A stretch of 64,000 nt of DNA from Nocardia pneumoniae NBRC 100136 (GTDB lineage Bacteria > Actinomycetota > Actinomycetes > Mycobacteriales > Mycobacteriaceae). Below are positions 55,439 through 64,000 of the stretch, piece by piece (the first letter of the stretch is position 1; each line of letters begins with the position of its first letter). Both the position numbers and the translations under genes were made by a program. The stretch spans positions 1 through 64,000 of the forward strand of contig NZ_BAGF01000003.1 of the NCBI RefSeq assembly GCF_000308755.1. The letters are read 5' to 3'. A model generated the notes under the pieces. It was not told the DNA's origin. It saw only the letters and a list, made by a program, of their open reading frames with translations, and ran no database searches.

Positions 55439-57808
55439 TCAGCGGGGGAGCGGGATCGGGATCGGGATAGGTGGCAGCCGCGGCAGTGGCGGCAGTCCCG
55501 GCGCTCCCGGCGGCGGTGGCGGCGGACCCGGCGGCGGCGCGGCCCGCACGGTGCCGTCGCTGATGTAGAGCGTGATCACCGAGCCGGGAATGGCCGAGCC
55601 GTTCGGCGCGGTCCCCATCACGGTGCCCTTGGGCCGGTCACCGGCGCCGGTCACCGGCGACACCTGGAAGCCCGCGGCGACCAGTGCGGCGGTGGCCTCG
55701 GCCTGCGTCTTGCCGACGACGTCGGGCACCTGGGCATTGTTGGCGCCGCGCACGTACTTGTCGTCCAGCGGCGGCAACGCGGGCGGCGGGAACAGCGTGA
55801 TCACGGGCTTGATCGCGTTGAACCAGGTGCGGGCCGGTTCGTTACCGCCGAACAGGTTGCCGTCGCCGCAGTTGCGCAGCGGGAACGAGCAGATTTCCCC
55901 GGGCGTGGGGCTGTCGCCGTAGACGTAGGCCGCCGCGGCCAGCGCGTTGGTGAAGCCGAGGAAGGCCGAGGAGCGGTGACTCTCGGTGGTACCGGTCTTG
56001 CCGGACATCGGGTAGTTCCACTGCACCGACTGAGCCGCGGCCGCCGCGGTGCCCGCGGTGTCGTCCTTGCTCATCGCGTTCGCGAGGGTGTTCGCCAGGC
56101 CCGGCTCGACGACCTGCTCGCACGCCTGCTGGGTCAGCGGCACCTGCTTGCCCTGACGGTCGATGACCTCCTTGATCGGGTTCGGCGGGCACCACCGGCC
56201 GCCGGAACCCAGCGTCGCGGCGACGTTGGACAGCTCGAGCGGGTTGATCGCGACCGGACCGAGGGTGAACGAGCCGAGGTTCTGGTCCTTGATCATGTCG
56301 GCCAGGCTCTGGTTGCCGTGACCGGACGATCCCGGTTCGGTGAACGAGCGCATGCCCAGCCGGATCGCCATGTCGACGGTCGGGGTGACGCCGACGGCCT
56401 GGATCAGCTTGACGAACGCGGTGTTCGGCGAGGTGGCCAGCGCTTCGGTCACCGACATGGGCGACTTGTACCTGCCCGCGTTCTCCACGCAGTAGGTGGC
56501 GGGCGGGCAGCCGCGCGCGCCGCCGTTACCCATGCCCTTGGCCTCGAAGCGGCCCGGCACGTCGAGCTCGGCGCTGATGCCGAGGCCCTTCTCCATGGCC
56601 GCGGCGGTGGTGAAGATCTTGAAGATCGATCCGGCGCCGTCGCCGACCATCGAGTACGGCTGCGGCTGCACGGTCTCGTTCGCGTCCCGGTTCAGGCCGT
56701 AGGTGCGACTGCTGGCCATCGCGACCACCGGATGCGAGTCCTGTCCCGGCGCGACCACGGACATGACCTCGGCGATGTTGTCCAGGTTCGGGTTGGCCGC
56801 GTCCGTCACCGCCCGCTTGACCGAGTCCTGCACGGCGGGATCCAGGGTGGTCCTGATGAGGTAGCCGCCCTTGTCGATCTGCTCGCGGCTGATGCCCGCG
56901 TTCGCCAGGTATTGCAGCGCGTAGTCGCAGAAGAAGCCGCGATCGTTGGCGGCGATGCAGCCGCGCGGCAGGCCCTTGGGCTCCGGCAGCACGCCCAGCG
57001 GCTTGGTCTTGGCCTCGCGGAACTCGTCGGCGCGGCTGGGGATGTTCTGGATCATGGTGTCCAGCACCGTGTTGCGCCGGGCCAGCACGCCGTCGGGGTT
57101 GGTGTACGGGTTCAGTTTCGACGAGCTCTGCACCATGCCCGCCAGCATCGCGGCCTGTGACACGTTCAGATCGGCGGCGTCGACGCCGAAGTAGGTCTTC
57201 GCGGCGTCCTGCACGCCGTAGGACGAGTTACCGAACGGGACGAGGTTCAGGTACCGGGTGAGGATCTCGTCCTTGGTCAGCTCGCGGTCCAGCGTCAGCG
57301 CCATCCGGATCTCCCGGATCTTTCGCGCGGGGGTGGTCTCGATGGCGGCGCGCCGCTCGGCGTCGGTCTTGGCGACCACGAGCAGCTGGAAGTTCTTCAC
57401 ATACTGCTGATCCAGCGTCGACGCGCCCTGCTGCACTTCGCCGCTGGTGGTGTTGGTGAGGAACGCGCGCAGCGTGCCCTGCCAGTCGACGCCCTCGTGC
57501 TCGGCGAAGCGGCGGTCCTCGATGGACACGATCGCCAGCTTCATGTCGTTGGAGATCCGGTCGCTGGGCACCTCGAAGCGGCGTTGCTCGTACAGCCAGG
57601 CGATCGGATTGCCCGCCGCGTCGACCATGGTCGAGACCGCGGGCACCGTCCCCTCGACCAGCTCCGCGGAGACGTTGTCGACGGCGTCGGCGGCCCGATT
57701 GGAGACGAACCCGAAACCGCCGGCGAGCGGGAACAACAACCCGGCGACGAGCACGGAGGCCAGCACGCAACTGCCGGCCAGCCGCGCGAGCGTATGTGTG
57801 ATCGGCAC
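55439..57808 (-). CDS. ponA2: bifunctional penicillin-binding protein, PonA2 type
   Basis: 789 aa. An N-terminal membrane helix (VLASVLVAGLLFPLAGG) precedes a GT51 glycosyltransferase domain with E97 in SIEDRRFAEHEGVDW, then a transpeptidase domain with S394-I-F-K397, S460-P-N462 and K604-T-G, one C-terminal PASTA domain (about 690-752) and a Pro-rich tail. It polymerises glycan strands and cross-links stem peptides in the envelope. PonA2 (Rv3682) occupies the same position next to whiB4 in M. tuberculosis. Confidence 0.95.
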   Translation of the reverse strand: MPITHTLARLAGSCVLASVLVAGLLFPLAGGFGFVSNRAADAVDNVSAELVEGTVPAVSTMVDAAGNPIAWLYEQRRFEVPSDRISNDMKLAIVSIEDRRFAEHEGVDWQGTLRAFLTNTTSGEVQQGASTLDQQYVKNFQLLVVAKTDAERRAAIETTPARKIREIRMALTLDRELTKDEILTRYLNLVPFGNSSYGVQDAAKTYFGVDAADLNVSQAAMLAGMVQSSSKLNPYTNPDGVLARRNTVLDTMIQNIPSRADEFREAKTKPLGVLPEPKGLPRGCIAANDRGFFCDYALQYLANAGISREQIDKGGYLIRTTLDPAVQDSVKRAVTDAANPNLDNIAEVMSVVAPGQDSHPVVAMASSRTYGLNRDANETVQPQPYSMVGDGAGSIFKIFTTAAAMEKGLGISAELDVPGRFEAKGMGNGGARGCPPATYCVENAGRYKSPMSVTEALATSPNTAFVKLIQAVGVTPTVDMAIRLGMRSFTEPGSSGHGNQSLADMIKDQNLGSFTLGPVAINPLELSNVAATLGSGGRWCPPNPIKEVIDRQGKQVPLTQQACEQVVEPGLANTLANAMSKDDTAGTAAAAAQSVQWNYPMSGKTGTTESHRSSAFLGFTNALAAAAYVYGDSPTPGEICSFPLRNCGDGNLFGGNEPARTWFNAIKPVITLFPPPALPPLDDKYVRGANNAQVPDVVGKTQAEATAALVAAGFQVSPVTGAGDRPKGTVMGTAPNGSAIPGSVITLYISDGTVRAAPPPGPPPPPPGAPGLPPLPRLPPIPIPIPLPR

Positions 57809-58047
57809 GAAACAAGATTACGGGTTGGGATTCGAGCGTTCCTGGCGGCATTTGTCCGACGCCTGGAACTGGTTGTTCCTGAACCGGAATCGGCGTGTCG
57901 CGCGATCACGTTGGGCGTGTCGGATGACGGCGCGCGCGCAATCTCCCTGACCGTCCCGGGTGCGCCCCCCTTTGCAGGCACGGACGTACCAAAAAATCTC
58001 GGGACGGTCTTGCGCAAGCGCCATACCTTTACCTAGATTGAGAACCC

Positions 58048-58067
58048 AGTGTGATAGAGCTAACACT
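58048..58067. promoter_or_regulatory. CRP-like binding site upstream of whiB4
   Basis: AGTGTGATAGAGCTAACACT has perfect AGTGT/ACACT outer arms and a TGTGA-N6-TAACA core, one base off the CRP consensus TGTGA-N6-TCACA. It is 109 bp before the whiB4 start in the 367-bp ponA2-whiB4 divergent gap, of which the rest shows no gene. Confidence 0.5.
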
Positions 58068-58175
58068 CAAAGTGGAATGTGGTGCACTTCGCAGCGGGGT
58101 TTGGGTGCTGCGTGGTGACAACGCGATTCTGGAGCGCCGTTGACCCGGTGTTCGGACTGCAAAGGGGCACACCAA

Positions 58176-58499
58176 ATGCACATGACAACCCCCATCGCTC
58201 GATTGGACGTGGAGCAGGCCGAAGCAAGGATCGCCTGGGTAGCCCAGGCCCGATGCAAGGAAGTGGATCCCGATCAGTTGTTCGTCCGCGGCGCGGCGCA
58301 GCGCAAAGCGGCGACGATCTGCAGGCACTGCCCGGTGCTCATGCAGTGTGGCGCCGATGCGCTCGACAATCGCGTCGAGTTCGGCGTATGGGGCGGCATG
58401 ACCGAACGTCAGCGCCGCGCCCTGTTGAAGCAGCATCCGGAAGTGACCTCGTGGGCCGATTTCTTCCAGGCCCAGCGCCAGCATCAGGTGGCGATGTAG
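58176..58499 (+). CDS. whiB4: WhiB4-type iron-sulfur transcription factor
   Basis: 107 aa from ATG 58176 (an ATG two codons later is an alternative). Four cluster-binding cysteines C27, C49, C52 and C58 (ARCKEV, TICRHCPVLMQC) and the GVWGG turn at 70-74, followed by basic MTERQRRALLKQHPEV. WhiB proteins carry an O2/NO-sensitive [4Fe-4S] cluster and regulate redox genes; WhiB4 modulates oxidative-stress response. The place next to ponA2 and the ArsA-like ATPases matches Rv3681c. Confidence 0.95.
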   Translation: MHMTTPIARLDVEQAEARIAWVAQARCKEVDPDQLFVRGAAQRKAATICRHCPVLMQCGADALDNRVEFGVWGGMTERQRRALLKQHPEVTSWADFFQAQRQHQVAM

Positions 58500-58519
58500 T
58501 CCCAGTGAACCGCGAAACG

Positions 58520-58550
58520 GAGCCCGCGCAAGCGGGCTCAGTTTCGTTTT
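58520..58550 (+). terminator. intrinsic terminator after whiB4
   Basis: GAGCCCGC (58520-58527), GCAA tetraloop (58528-58531) and GCGGGCTC (58532-58539), then AGTTTCGTTTT. This is a canonical hairpin with T-run. Confidence 0.9.
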
Positions 58551-58594
58551 AGGACCGGTATTTCCATTCGAGATATAGCGGATACGCCTAAGTA

Positions 58595-59734
58595 TCAGGC
58601 GGTAGCCCGTGCCGTTCGGGTGAGCTGATCGCCCACCGCGCGCAGCGCGTCGAGATCGGACACTTCGAACGGCAGCGCCGTGACCGAGACGATCGGCACC
58701 CGCGGGTGCGCACCCGTGAAGCGCAGCAGCAGATGCTGCTCCCGTTTGTCGGTGGCGACGCGATGGGCGTGCACGCGCAACACCGCCGCGGTGAGCGGAT
58801 CATCCTGTTCGAGCTGGTCGGCGGCGGTGAGCGCATGGTCGGCGGGCAGTGAGCTGAGCACCGGATGCGTGCGGTTGAGCACCAGCCCCGCCAGCGGCAT
58901 GCGCTCGGTGGAGAGCCGGTCGACGAAGAACGAGGCCTCCCGCAGAGCGTCCGGCTCCGGGGCGGCCACCACCAGAAAATGCGTGCCGGGCTTGGACAGC
59001 ATCGCGTAGGTCCGGTCGGCCCGCTCCTGGAAGCCGCCGAACAGCGACTCCAGGGACTGCAGGAAGTTCGACGCGTCCTTGAGCATCTGCCCGCCGACGA
59101 TGGTGGACACGCCGCGCACCGCCAAGCTCATCGCGCCGGTCACCAACCGGGTCACGCCGCGACCGGGCGCCATGATCACCCGGATCATGCGGCCGTTGAG
59201 GAAGTTGCCGAGTCGCTTGGGAGCGTCCAAGAAGTCGAGGGCGTTTCGCGAGGGCGGGGTGTCGACCACGATCAGGTCCCACTCGCCCCGGTGGGCCAGC
59301 TGACCCAGCTTTTCCATCGCCATGTATTCCTGTGTGCCGCCGAAAGACGAGGCCACGGTCTGATAGAAGGGGTTGGCGAAGATCTGCTCGGCTTTCTCCG
59401 GGCTGGTGTGCTCGAGCACCATGTCGTCGAAGGTGCGACGCATATTGAGCATCATCGCGTGCAACTGGCCCTTGGCCTCCGGGCCGAGGGCCACCCGCTG
59501 CGGGGTGTTGTCCAGGTCGGCGACACCGAGTGACTGGGCCAGCCTGCGCGCCGGATCGATGGTGAGCACCACGACCTTGCGTCCCTGCTCGGCGGCGCGC
59601 AGCGCGATGGCGGCGGCCGTGGTCGTCTTCCCGACACCGCCGGAGCCGCAGCAGACCACCACGCGAGCCGAGGGATCGGCGATGATCCGCGAAATCTCCA
59701 GCGGGGCTGCCACGGGGTGGGTCGGGGTACTCAT
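58595..59734 (-). CDS. ArsA-family ATPase, second of a pair
   Basis: 379 aa from ATG 59734. Walker [21 protein letters not shown] (GSGGVGKTT 30-38), Walker [16 protein letters not shown]. It belongs to the ArsA/GET3 family of dimeric ATPases; the genome pair here resembles Rv3680. Its ATG overlaps the stop of the first ATPase (ATGA), so they are likely produced together as a hetero-complex. M. tuberculosis Rv3679/Rv3680 form such a complex, linked to glycerol and metabolic stress resistance (established). No ArsB or arsenic gene is present. Confidence 0.92.
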   Translation of the reverse strand: MSTPTHPVAAPLEISRIIADPSARVVVCCGSGGVGKTTTAAAIALRAAEQGRKVVVLTIDPARRLAQSLGVADLDNTPQRVALGPEAKGQLHAMMLNMRRTFDDMVLEHTSPEKAEQIFANPFYQTVASSFGGTQEYMAMEKLGQLAHRGEWDLIVVDTPPSRNALDFLDAPKRLGNFLNGRMIRVIMAPGRGVTRLVTGAMSLAVRGVSTIVGGQMLKDASNFLQSLESLFGGFQERADRTYAMLSKPGTHFLVVAAPEPDALREASFFVDRLSTERMPLAGLVLNRTHPVLSSLPADHALTAADQLEQDDPLTAAVLRVHAHRVATDKREQHLLLRFTGAHPRVPIVSVTALPFEVSDLDALRAVGDQLTRTARATA

Positions 59735-60768
59735 CGGACTCCCTGCGCGCTGAGATGTTCGGCTAATTCGTACAGTCCGCCCAGGTCCATCCCATCTGGG
59801 AGAGCAGGAAGGTACAGCCGCGAGATGTCGACCTTGGCCAGTTCCTCGGCACTGTCGTCCTGTGCTTGCAGAGTGGCGGAGTGCTCGACGGTTTCGGTCA
59901 GCAGGCCGCGGAAGTCGCCGTCGGACAAGGTGATCCCGGCGGAGGTCAGACCGGCGCGAATGGCGTCGGCGTCGAGATCGCCCTCGGCGGCCCTGGCGCG
60001 CAGTTCCCGCGGCAGCTGGCCTTCGGTCGCGCGGTTCACTATCACGGTGCCGATGCGCAGGTCGGCGGCGGTGAGTTCGGCGACGGCGTCGGCGGTTTCC
60101 TGCACCGGCAGCGCTTCGAGCAGGGTGACCAGGTGAACCATGGTCTCGTCGGAGTGCAGCAGCCGCGAAACGCCCTCGGCCTGCGAGGCGATCGGCCCGC
60201 CTTTGGCCACCTCCAGCATGGCCTTGGTGACGTCGAGGAAGCTGGCGATGCGACCGGTGGGCGGCGCGTCCACCACGATCTCGTCGTAGACCCGCCGACC
60301 GGACCTGTCCACGCGGACCGCGCACTCCTTGATCTTGCCGGTCAGGATGACATCGCGCAGACCGGGCGCGATCGTGGTGACGAACTCGATGGCTCCCATT
60401 CTGCGCATCGCCCGCCCCGCGAAGCCCAGGTTGTAGAACATGTCGAGGTATTCGAGGAAGGCGTGCTCGATGTCCAGCGCGAGCGCGACCACTTCGCCGC
60501 CGCCGTCGGCGGTGGCGATCCGTGTCTCGGTCGGTGGCAGCGGCGGCAGATCGAACAGCTGCGCGATCGACTGTCTGCTCTCCACCTCCACCAACAGCAC
60601 GCGGCGCCCGCCCGCGGCGAGCGCCAGCGCCAGCGCCGCGGCGACCGTCGACTTACCCGTGCCTCCCTTACCGGAGACGTAGTGCAAGCGCGCCTGTTCG
60701 GCGCGCTTCGGCCACCGTGTGTCCGGCCTCGTCTCCGCCGAAAGCGGCACTGCTGTTGGTACTCCCAC
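59731..60768 (-). CDS. ArsA-family ATPase, first of a pair
   Basis: 345 aa from GTG 60768 ([16 protein letters not shown]). Walker [21 protein letters not shown] (33-41), Walker [21 protein letters not shown]. Operon with the second ATPase. The Rv3679 equivalent. The 318-bp gap upstream (60769-61086) contains a 17-bp inverted repeat and both divergent promoters. Confidence 0.9.
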   Translation of the reverse strand: MGVPTAVPLSAETRPDTRWPKRAEQARLHYVSGKGGTGKSTVAAALALALAAGGRRVLLVEVESRQSIAQLFDLPPLPPTETRIATADGGGEVVALALDIEHAFLEYLDMFYNLGFAGRAMRRMGAIEFVTTIAPGLRDVILTGKIKECAVRVDRSGRRVYDEIVVDAPPTGRIASFLDVTKAMLEVAKGGPIASQAEGVSRLLHSDETMVHLVTLLEALPVQETADAVAELTAADLRIGTVIVNRATEGQLPRELRARAAEGDLDADAIRAGLTSAGITLSDGDFRGLLTETVEHSATLQAQDDSAEELAKVDISRLYLPALPDGMDLGGLYELAEHLSAQGVR

Positions 60769-60972
60769 GATCGCGAGCCTATAACTCGTGGCCCGACCCC
60801 GGCCGCAGGCTCCGGCTACGCCGAGCTCCGGACACCGTTGCCTGCTCAGACAGCACCCATGTCGAGTGGATTGCGCGCACCGTGTCGGTTGGCTGTCCGC
60901 GGCGGCTTCCACTGGGCTGACCTCGTCTTTCGAGCGAAGCGGGACCGGGCGTCACCCGTTCGCGGCTCGGCT

Positions 60973-61020
60973 CGCATCCGACCGGCCACAGCGGTCGCCA
61001 GTCGTGGCCGGTCGGATGCG
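60973..61020. promoter_or_regulatory. perfect 17-bp inverted repeat in the ArsA/DUF4177 divergent gap
   Basis: CGCATCCGACCGGCCAC (60973-60989) is the exact reverse complement of GTGGCCGGTCGGATGCG (61004-61020), with a 14-base loop. There is no T-run and it lies between divergent genes, so a terminator is unlikely; a large operator or a 5'-UTR structure is more likely. Confidence 0.6.
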
Positions 61021-61086
61021 GCGTCCAGTCGCCGCGAACACGCAGCGCCGCGGGCGCGGCAAAGTGGACAGAGCTACGCTTCGCAC

Positions 61087-61257
61087 ATGAGTGATACGAC
61101 CCTGTGGGAGTACGCGACCGTGCCATTGCTGACGCACGCGACGAAGCAGATCCTCGACCAGTGGGGAGCCGACGGCTGGGAGCTGGTCTCCGTGCTGCCC
61201 GGACCGACCGGTGAACAGCACGTCGCCTATCTCAAGCGGCCCCGGGTGGCGAAGTGA
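61087..61257 (+). CDS. DUF4177 domain small protein
   Basis: 56 aa. WEYATVPLLTHATKQILDQWGADGWELVSVLP is the DUF4177 core, equivalent to Rv3678A. GTGA overlap with the next start couples it to ridA. Function unknown. Confidence 0.9.
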   Translation: MSDTTLWEYATVPLLTHATKQILDQWGADGWELVSVLPGPTGEQHVAYLKRPRVAK

Positions 61258-61712
61258 CTCAGTGGGAGAAGAACCTCGCCGAGCTCGGATTCACCCTGCC
61301 CCCGGTCGTGCCCCCGGTCGCGGCGTACATTCCCGCGATCCGCACCGGGTCGCTCGTCTACACCTCCGGCCAGCTGCCGTTCGTGGACGGCCGGTTGTCC
61401 GCGGTCGGCAAGGTCGGAGCCGAGGTCTCGATCGAGGAGGCCAAGGAGGCCGCCCGGCTGTGCGCGCTGAACGCGCTGGCCGCGGTGCACGACCTGGTCG
61501 GGCTGGACGCGGTGGTGCGGATCGTGAAGGTGGTCGGATTCGTCGCCTCCGCACCGGGATTCGGCGACCAGCCGGTGGTGATCAACGGCGCGTCGGAGTT
61601 CCTCGGCCAGGTCTTCGGTGACGCGGGCAAGCACGCGCGTTCGGCCGTCGGCGTCTCCGAACTGCCCAGGAACACCCCCGTCGAGGTCGAGCTGATCGCC
61701 GAGGTCCGCTAG
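61254..61712 (+). CDS. RidA family enamine/imine deaminase
   Basis: 152 aa from GTG 61254. SGQLPFVDGRLSAVGKVGAEVSIEEAKEAARLCALNALAAVHDLVG and the terminal NTPVEVELIAEVR match the YjgF/YER057c/UK114 family. RidA proteins hydrolyse reactive 2-aminoacrylate-type enamines made by PLP enzymes. The Rv3678c equivalent. The catalytic Arg region is less sharp than in E. coli RidA, so activity is not certain. A tandem repeat begins right after its TAG stop. Confidence 0.9.
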   Translation: MTQWEKNLAELGFTLPPVVPPVAAYIPAIRTGSLVYTSGQLPFVDGRLSAVGKVGAEVSIEEAKEAARLCALNALAAVHDLVGLDAVVRIVKVVGFVASAPGFGDQPVVINGASEFLGQVFGDAGKHARSAVGVSELPRNTPVEVELIAEVR

Positions 61713-62010
61713 GCGTACCTCCGCCTTCGCTGCGGCCGTGCGCGGGCTGGGGACGGACTGCGTCCGGCTGCGCCCTTTCTGCGTACCTCCGCCTTCGCTG
61801 CGGCCGTGCGCGGGCTGGGGACGGACTGTGTCCGGCTGCGCCCTTTCTGCGTACCTCCGGCTTTCGCTGCGGCCGTGCGCGGGCTGGGGACGGACTGTGT
61901 CCGGCTGCGCCCTTTCTGCGTACCTCCGGCTTTCGCTCCGGCCGTGCGCGGGCTGGGAACGGACTGTGTCCGGCTGCGCCCTTTCTGCGTACCTCCGCTC
62001 ATCGAGCCGG
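61713..62010. repeat. tandem repeat, four full units of 68-69 bp plus a partial fifth
   Basis: Unit starts at 61713, 61781, 61849, 61918 and 61987 (GCGTACCTCCGCCTTCGCTG core, then CGGGCTGGGGACGGAC and TGTGTCCGGCTGCGCC). Each unit holds a CGGAC-TGT-GTCCG hairpin. The array fills the gap between ridA and the MBL gene and begins on the base after the stop. Confidence 0.9.
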
Positions 62011-62042
62011 ACTTTCCGGCACCGTTCTATCCGAGGTTTGCG

Positions 62043-62834
62043 ATGACGTTGACACACCCCGCCTACGGGCAGCTGCGACAGGTCACCGAGACGGCGTCGG
62101 TGCTACTGGCCGACAATCCGGGCCAGATGACCCTGGAGGGAACCAACACCTGGATTCTGCGTGCGCCGGGCCGGTCGGACTGTGTGGTGATCGATCCGGG
62201 GCCGAAGGACAAGTCGCACAGCGCCGCGATCGCCGAGGCCACCGGAGGCGAGATCGCCCTCACCTTGATCACCCACCGCCATCACGACCACACCGGCGGC
62301 ATCGATCGGCTCACCGAGCTGACCGGGACCACGGTGCGGGCCAAGGACTCCGGCTTCCTGCGCGGCTCGGACGCGCCCCTCGCCGACGGCGAGGTGATCG
62401 AGGCCGCGGGCCTGCGGATCACCGTGCTGGACACGCCGGGCCACACCGCCGACTCGGTGAGCTTCGTCCTCGACGACGCGGTACTGACCGGGGACACCAT
62501 CCTCGGCGCGGGCACCACCGTGCTGGATTCCAGCGACGGCACGCTGGCCGACTACCTGTCGTCGCTGGACCGCCTGGTCGAGGTGGGCCGGGGCAAGGCG
62601 TTGCTGCCCGCGCACGGCCCGGACCATCCGGACCTGGAGCCGGTCGCGCGCTACTACATCGCGCATCGGCACGAGCGCCTCGACCAGGTGCGGGAGGCGC
62701 TGCGGGTGCTCGGCCCGGACGCGGGCGCGATGGCGGTGGTGCGCAAGGTGTACACCGACGTGGACAAGCGGCTGTGGCCAGCCGCACGCAGCTCGGTCCA
62801 GGCGCAGCTGGACTATCTGCGCGCGCACGGCTAG
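62043..62834 (+). CDS. metallo-beta-lactamase fold hydrolase (LACTB2/RNase-like)
   Basis: 263 aa. Motif THRHHDHTGG (H78-x-H80-x-D82-H83) is the two-zinc site; MTLEGTNTWILRAPG, TPGHTADSVSFVLDDAVLTGDTILGAGTT and LLPAHGPD supply the remaining ligands. The C-terminal helical extension (RHERLDQVREALRVLG...) resembles LACTB2-type endoribonucleases. The Rv3677c equivalent; an RNA or thioester substrate is possible. Start ATG 62043, immediately after the repeat array. Confidence 0.92.
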   Translation: MTLTHPAYGQLRQVTETASVLLADNPGQMTLEGTNTWILRAPGRSDCVVIDPGPKDKSHSAAIAEATGGEIALTLITHRHHDHTGGIDRLTELTGTTVRAKDSGFLRGSDAPLADGEVIEAAGLRITVLDTPGHTADSVSFVLDDAVLTGDTILGAGTTVLDSSDGTLADYLSSLDRLVEVGRGKALLPAHGPDHPDLEPVARYYIAHRHERLDQVREALRVLGPDAGAMAVVRKVYTDVDKRLWPAARSSVQAQLDYLRAHG

Positions 62835-62835
62835 G

Positions 62836-63100
62836 GGCTACCTCGCCTCCGCTCGGGTCCGGCGCACAAGCGGCTACCTCGAGCCTCGGCCGGGTCGGGC
62901 GCACAAGTGGCTACCTCGAGCCTCCGCCGGGTCGGGCGCACAAGTGGCTACCTCGGAGCCTCCGCCGGGTCGTCGGGCGCACAAGTGGCTACCTCTGGCC
63001 TCCGCCGGGTCCGGCACATAAGCGGCTACCTCGGGCCTCCGCCGGGGCGGGCGCACAAGCGGCTACCCCGAGCTCCGCTGGTCCGGCGCGGGCTGACCAC
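62836..63100. repeat. tandem repeat of seven 36-41 bp units after the MBL gene
   Basis: Units begin GGCTACCTCG at 62836, 62872, 62909, 62946, 62987, 63024 and 63061, each continuing GAGCCTCCGCCGGGTCGGGC and GCACAAG. The last unit runs on into GCGCGGGCTGACCACGGAGT, similar to the 68-bp units at 61.7 kb. Starts just after the TAG stop. Confidence 0.88.
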
Positions 63101-63139
63101 GGAGTTCATCCGGGTGCGCCTCTTCTGCGGGGAACGACA

Positions 63140-63176
63140 GCACGCCGGGTTCAGTGGAGCGCTGAATCCGGCGTGC
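63140..63176. terminator. bidirectional terminator between MBL and crp genes
   Basis: GCACGCCGGGTTCAG (63140-63154) pairs with CTGAATCCGGCGTGC (63162-63176), 15 bp with one G-U, loop seven bases. The 3' end of crp is only 18 bp beyond it. Confidence 0.85.
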
Positions 63177-63193
63177 CGTAGGACGTTCGTGCG

Positions 63194-63868
63194 TTACCGG
63201 GCGCGGCGGGCGAGCCGCTCGGAGTCGGAGATCAGCACGCTCTTGCCCTCCAGCCGCAGCCAGCCGCGGTGCGCGAAGTCGGCGAGCGCCTTGTTGACGG
63301 TCTCGCGGGAGGCGCCGACCAGCTGCGCGATCTCTTCCTGGGTGAGGTCGTGGGTGACCCGGAGGGCGCCCGCCTCCTGGGTGCCGAACCGCTGCGCGAG
63401 CTGCAACAGGGCCTTGGCCACCCGGCCGGGAACGTCGGTGAAGATCAGGTCGGCCAGGTTGTTGTTGGTCCGGCGCAGGCGGCGGGCGAGAACGCGCAGC
63501 AACTGCTCGGCGATCTCGGGTCGCTGGTCGATCCAGGTTTTGAGGGCGTCGCGGTCCATCGTCACCGCGCGCACCTCGGTCACCGTGGTGGCGGTGGAGG
63601 TACGCGGGCCGGGGTCGAAGATCGACAGCTCGCCGAACATGTCGGACGGGCCCATGATGGTCAGCAGGTTCTCGCGGCCATCGGGCGAACGACGGCCGAT
63701 CTTCACCTTGCCGGACGTGATGATATACAGCCGGTCGCCCGGCTCACCCTCGTTGAAGATGACGTGGCCGCGCGGGAAATCCACCGGCTGAAGTTGCTTG
63801 GCGAGGGCGGCCACCGCAGTGGGCTCGACGCCCTGGAAGATGCCTGCTCTGGCGAGGGCCTCGTCCAC
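63194..63868 (-). CDS. crp: CRP/FNR family cAMP receptor regulator
   Basis: 224 aa, the same length as M. tuberculosis CRP (Rv3676). GTG 63868 after AAGGAGCACATTC gives [16 protein letters not shown]. cAMP-binding fold with [50 protein letters not shown] (about 45-95) and C-terminal w[44 protein letters not shown]. Global regulator of carbon and redox genes binding TGTGA-N6-TCACA. Open reading upstream of the GTG is not conserved. Confidence 0.96.
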   Translation of the reverse strand: MDEALARAGIFQGVEPTAVAALAKQLQPVDFPRGHVIFNEGEPGDRLYIITSGKVKIGRRSPDGRENLLTIMGPSDMFGELSIFDPGPRTSTATTVTEVRAVTMDRDALKTWIDQRPEIAEQLLRVLARRLRRTNNNLADLIFTDVPGRVAKALLQLAQRFGTQEAGALRVTHDLTQEEIAQLVGASRETVNKALADFAHRGWLRLEGKSVLISDSERLARRAR

Positions 63869-63939
63869 GAATGTGCTCCTTATGGGAAATGGCTCTGTAC
63901 CGGACCGAAGCGACTCGGCCAACAGCGCAGTCTACGCGG

Positions 63940-63990
63940 CGTGGTGACAGCGTAGTGATGGACACCACGTAACGAGTGGATTGCGTGGTG
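63940..63990. promoter_or_regulatory. CGTGGTG repeats upstream of crp
   Basis: CGTGGTG at 63940-63946 and CACCACG at 63963-63969 form an inverted repeat, with a third CGTGGTG at 63984-63990. These lie in the crp upstream region (63869-64000), possibly part of its promoter or of the next divergent gene, which is outside the window. Confidence 0.35.
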
Positions 63991-64000
63991 CAGCGCAGAA

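Noticed and set aside
57809..58175. Riboswitch or long leader in the ponA2-whiB4 gap
   Set aside because: Apart from the CRP-like palindrome no structured or conserved element could be recognised by eye.
62836..63100. Regular short repeats that could suggest a CRISPR array
   Set aside because: The units are contiguous, with no unique spacers and no cas genes nearby; it is a simple tandem repeat of a dispersed element.

Overview
The window is about 64 kb of GC-rich, densely coding actinobacterial DNA. The gene complement (WhiB4, a 224-aa CRP with near-identity to the mycobacterial protein as I remember it, PonA2-type PBP, paired ArsA-like ATPases, MurT/GatD, an EspI-like ATPase) and the many GTG starts point to the Mycobacteriales. 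Nocardia is the best guess, but this is an inference from family knowledge, not a database match. Read left to right, the backbone follows the order of the Mycobacterium tuberculosis segment from Rv3716c down to Rv3676: ybaB-recR, gatD-murT, leuA, ask-asd, metallophosphoesterase, ponA2, whiB4, two ArsA-like ATPases, DUF4177, RidA, MBL hydrolase, crp. Accessory blocks are inserted between these anchors.

Region 0-16 kb: a partial MerR regulator, a secreted protein, ybaB-recR, a LysE exporter, a Cys-rich mini-protein coupled to an unknown gene, an ATP-grasp/alpha-E protein coupled to a transglutaminase, the MurT-GatD peptidoglycan amidation pair, a flavin-type oxidase-fold protein, a Tat-exported FAD amine-oxidase-like enzyme and a LysR/EamA divergent pair. 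Region 15-31.7 kb: an EspI-like MinD/ParA ATPase, leuA with an evident Leu leader peptide, a TauE permease, a lipoprotein peptidase-like hydrolase, a secreted cholesterol oxidase, a voltage-sensor-like membrane protein, LtrA, an SRPBCC protein, a GerW-like protein, a TetR/reductase divergent pair, YjbQ, then ask-asd.

Region 31.7-54 kb is mostly accessory: a YefM-YoeB toxin-antitoxin pair, a MarR/cupin divergent pair with a TetR gene remnant, a class IV aminotransferase, a secreted beta-lactamase-fold protein, an APC permease, a lone glutamine amidotransferase, a glyoxalase-fold protein, a gene-poor 800-bp stretch with a putative structured RNA and a 19-codon membrane peptide, a P450-TetR-FAD monooxygenase cluster, the urea amidolyase pair (urea carboxylase and allophanate hydrolase) with a GntR regulator, a small secreted protein, an SDR with an atypical active site, tRNA-Pro(CGG) and a proline-rich one-pass membrane protein.

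Region 53.7-64 kb is conserved cell-envelope and redox backbone ending with crp. Striking non-coding features are tandem repeat arrays of related sequence starting at or just after stop codons (19.9, 23.7, 61.7 and 62.8 kb), a different repeat upstream of the 53.5-kb gene in which each unit carries that gene's own GTG start, and a chain of two mini-ORFs joined by ATGA overlaps between murT and gatD.
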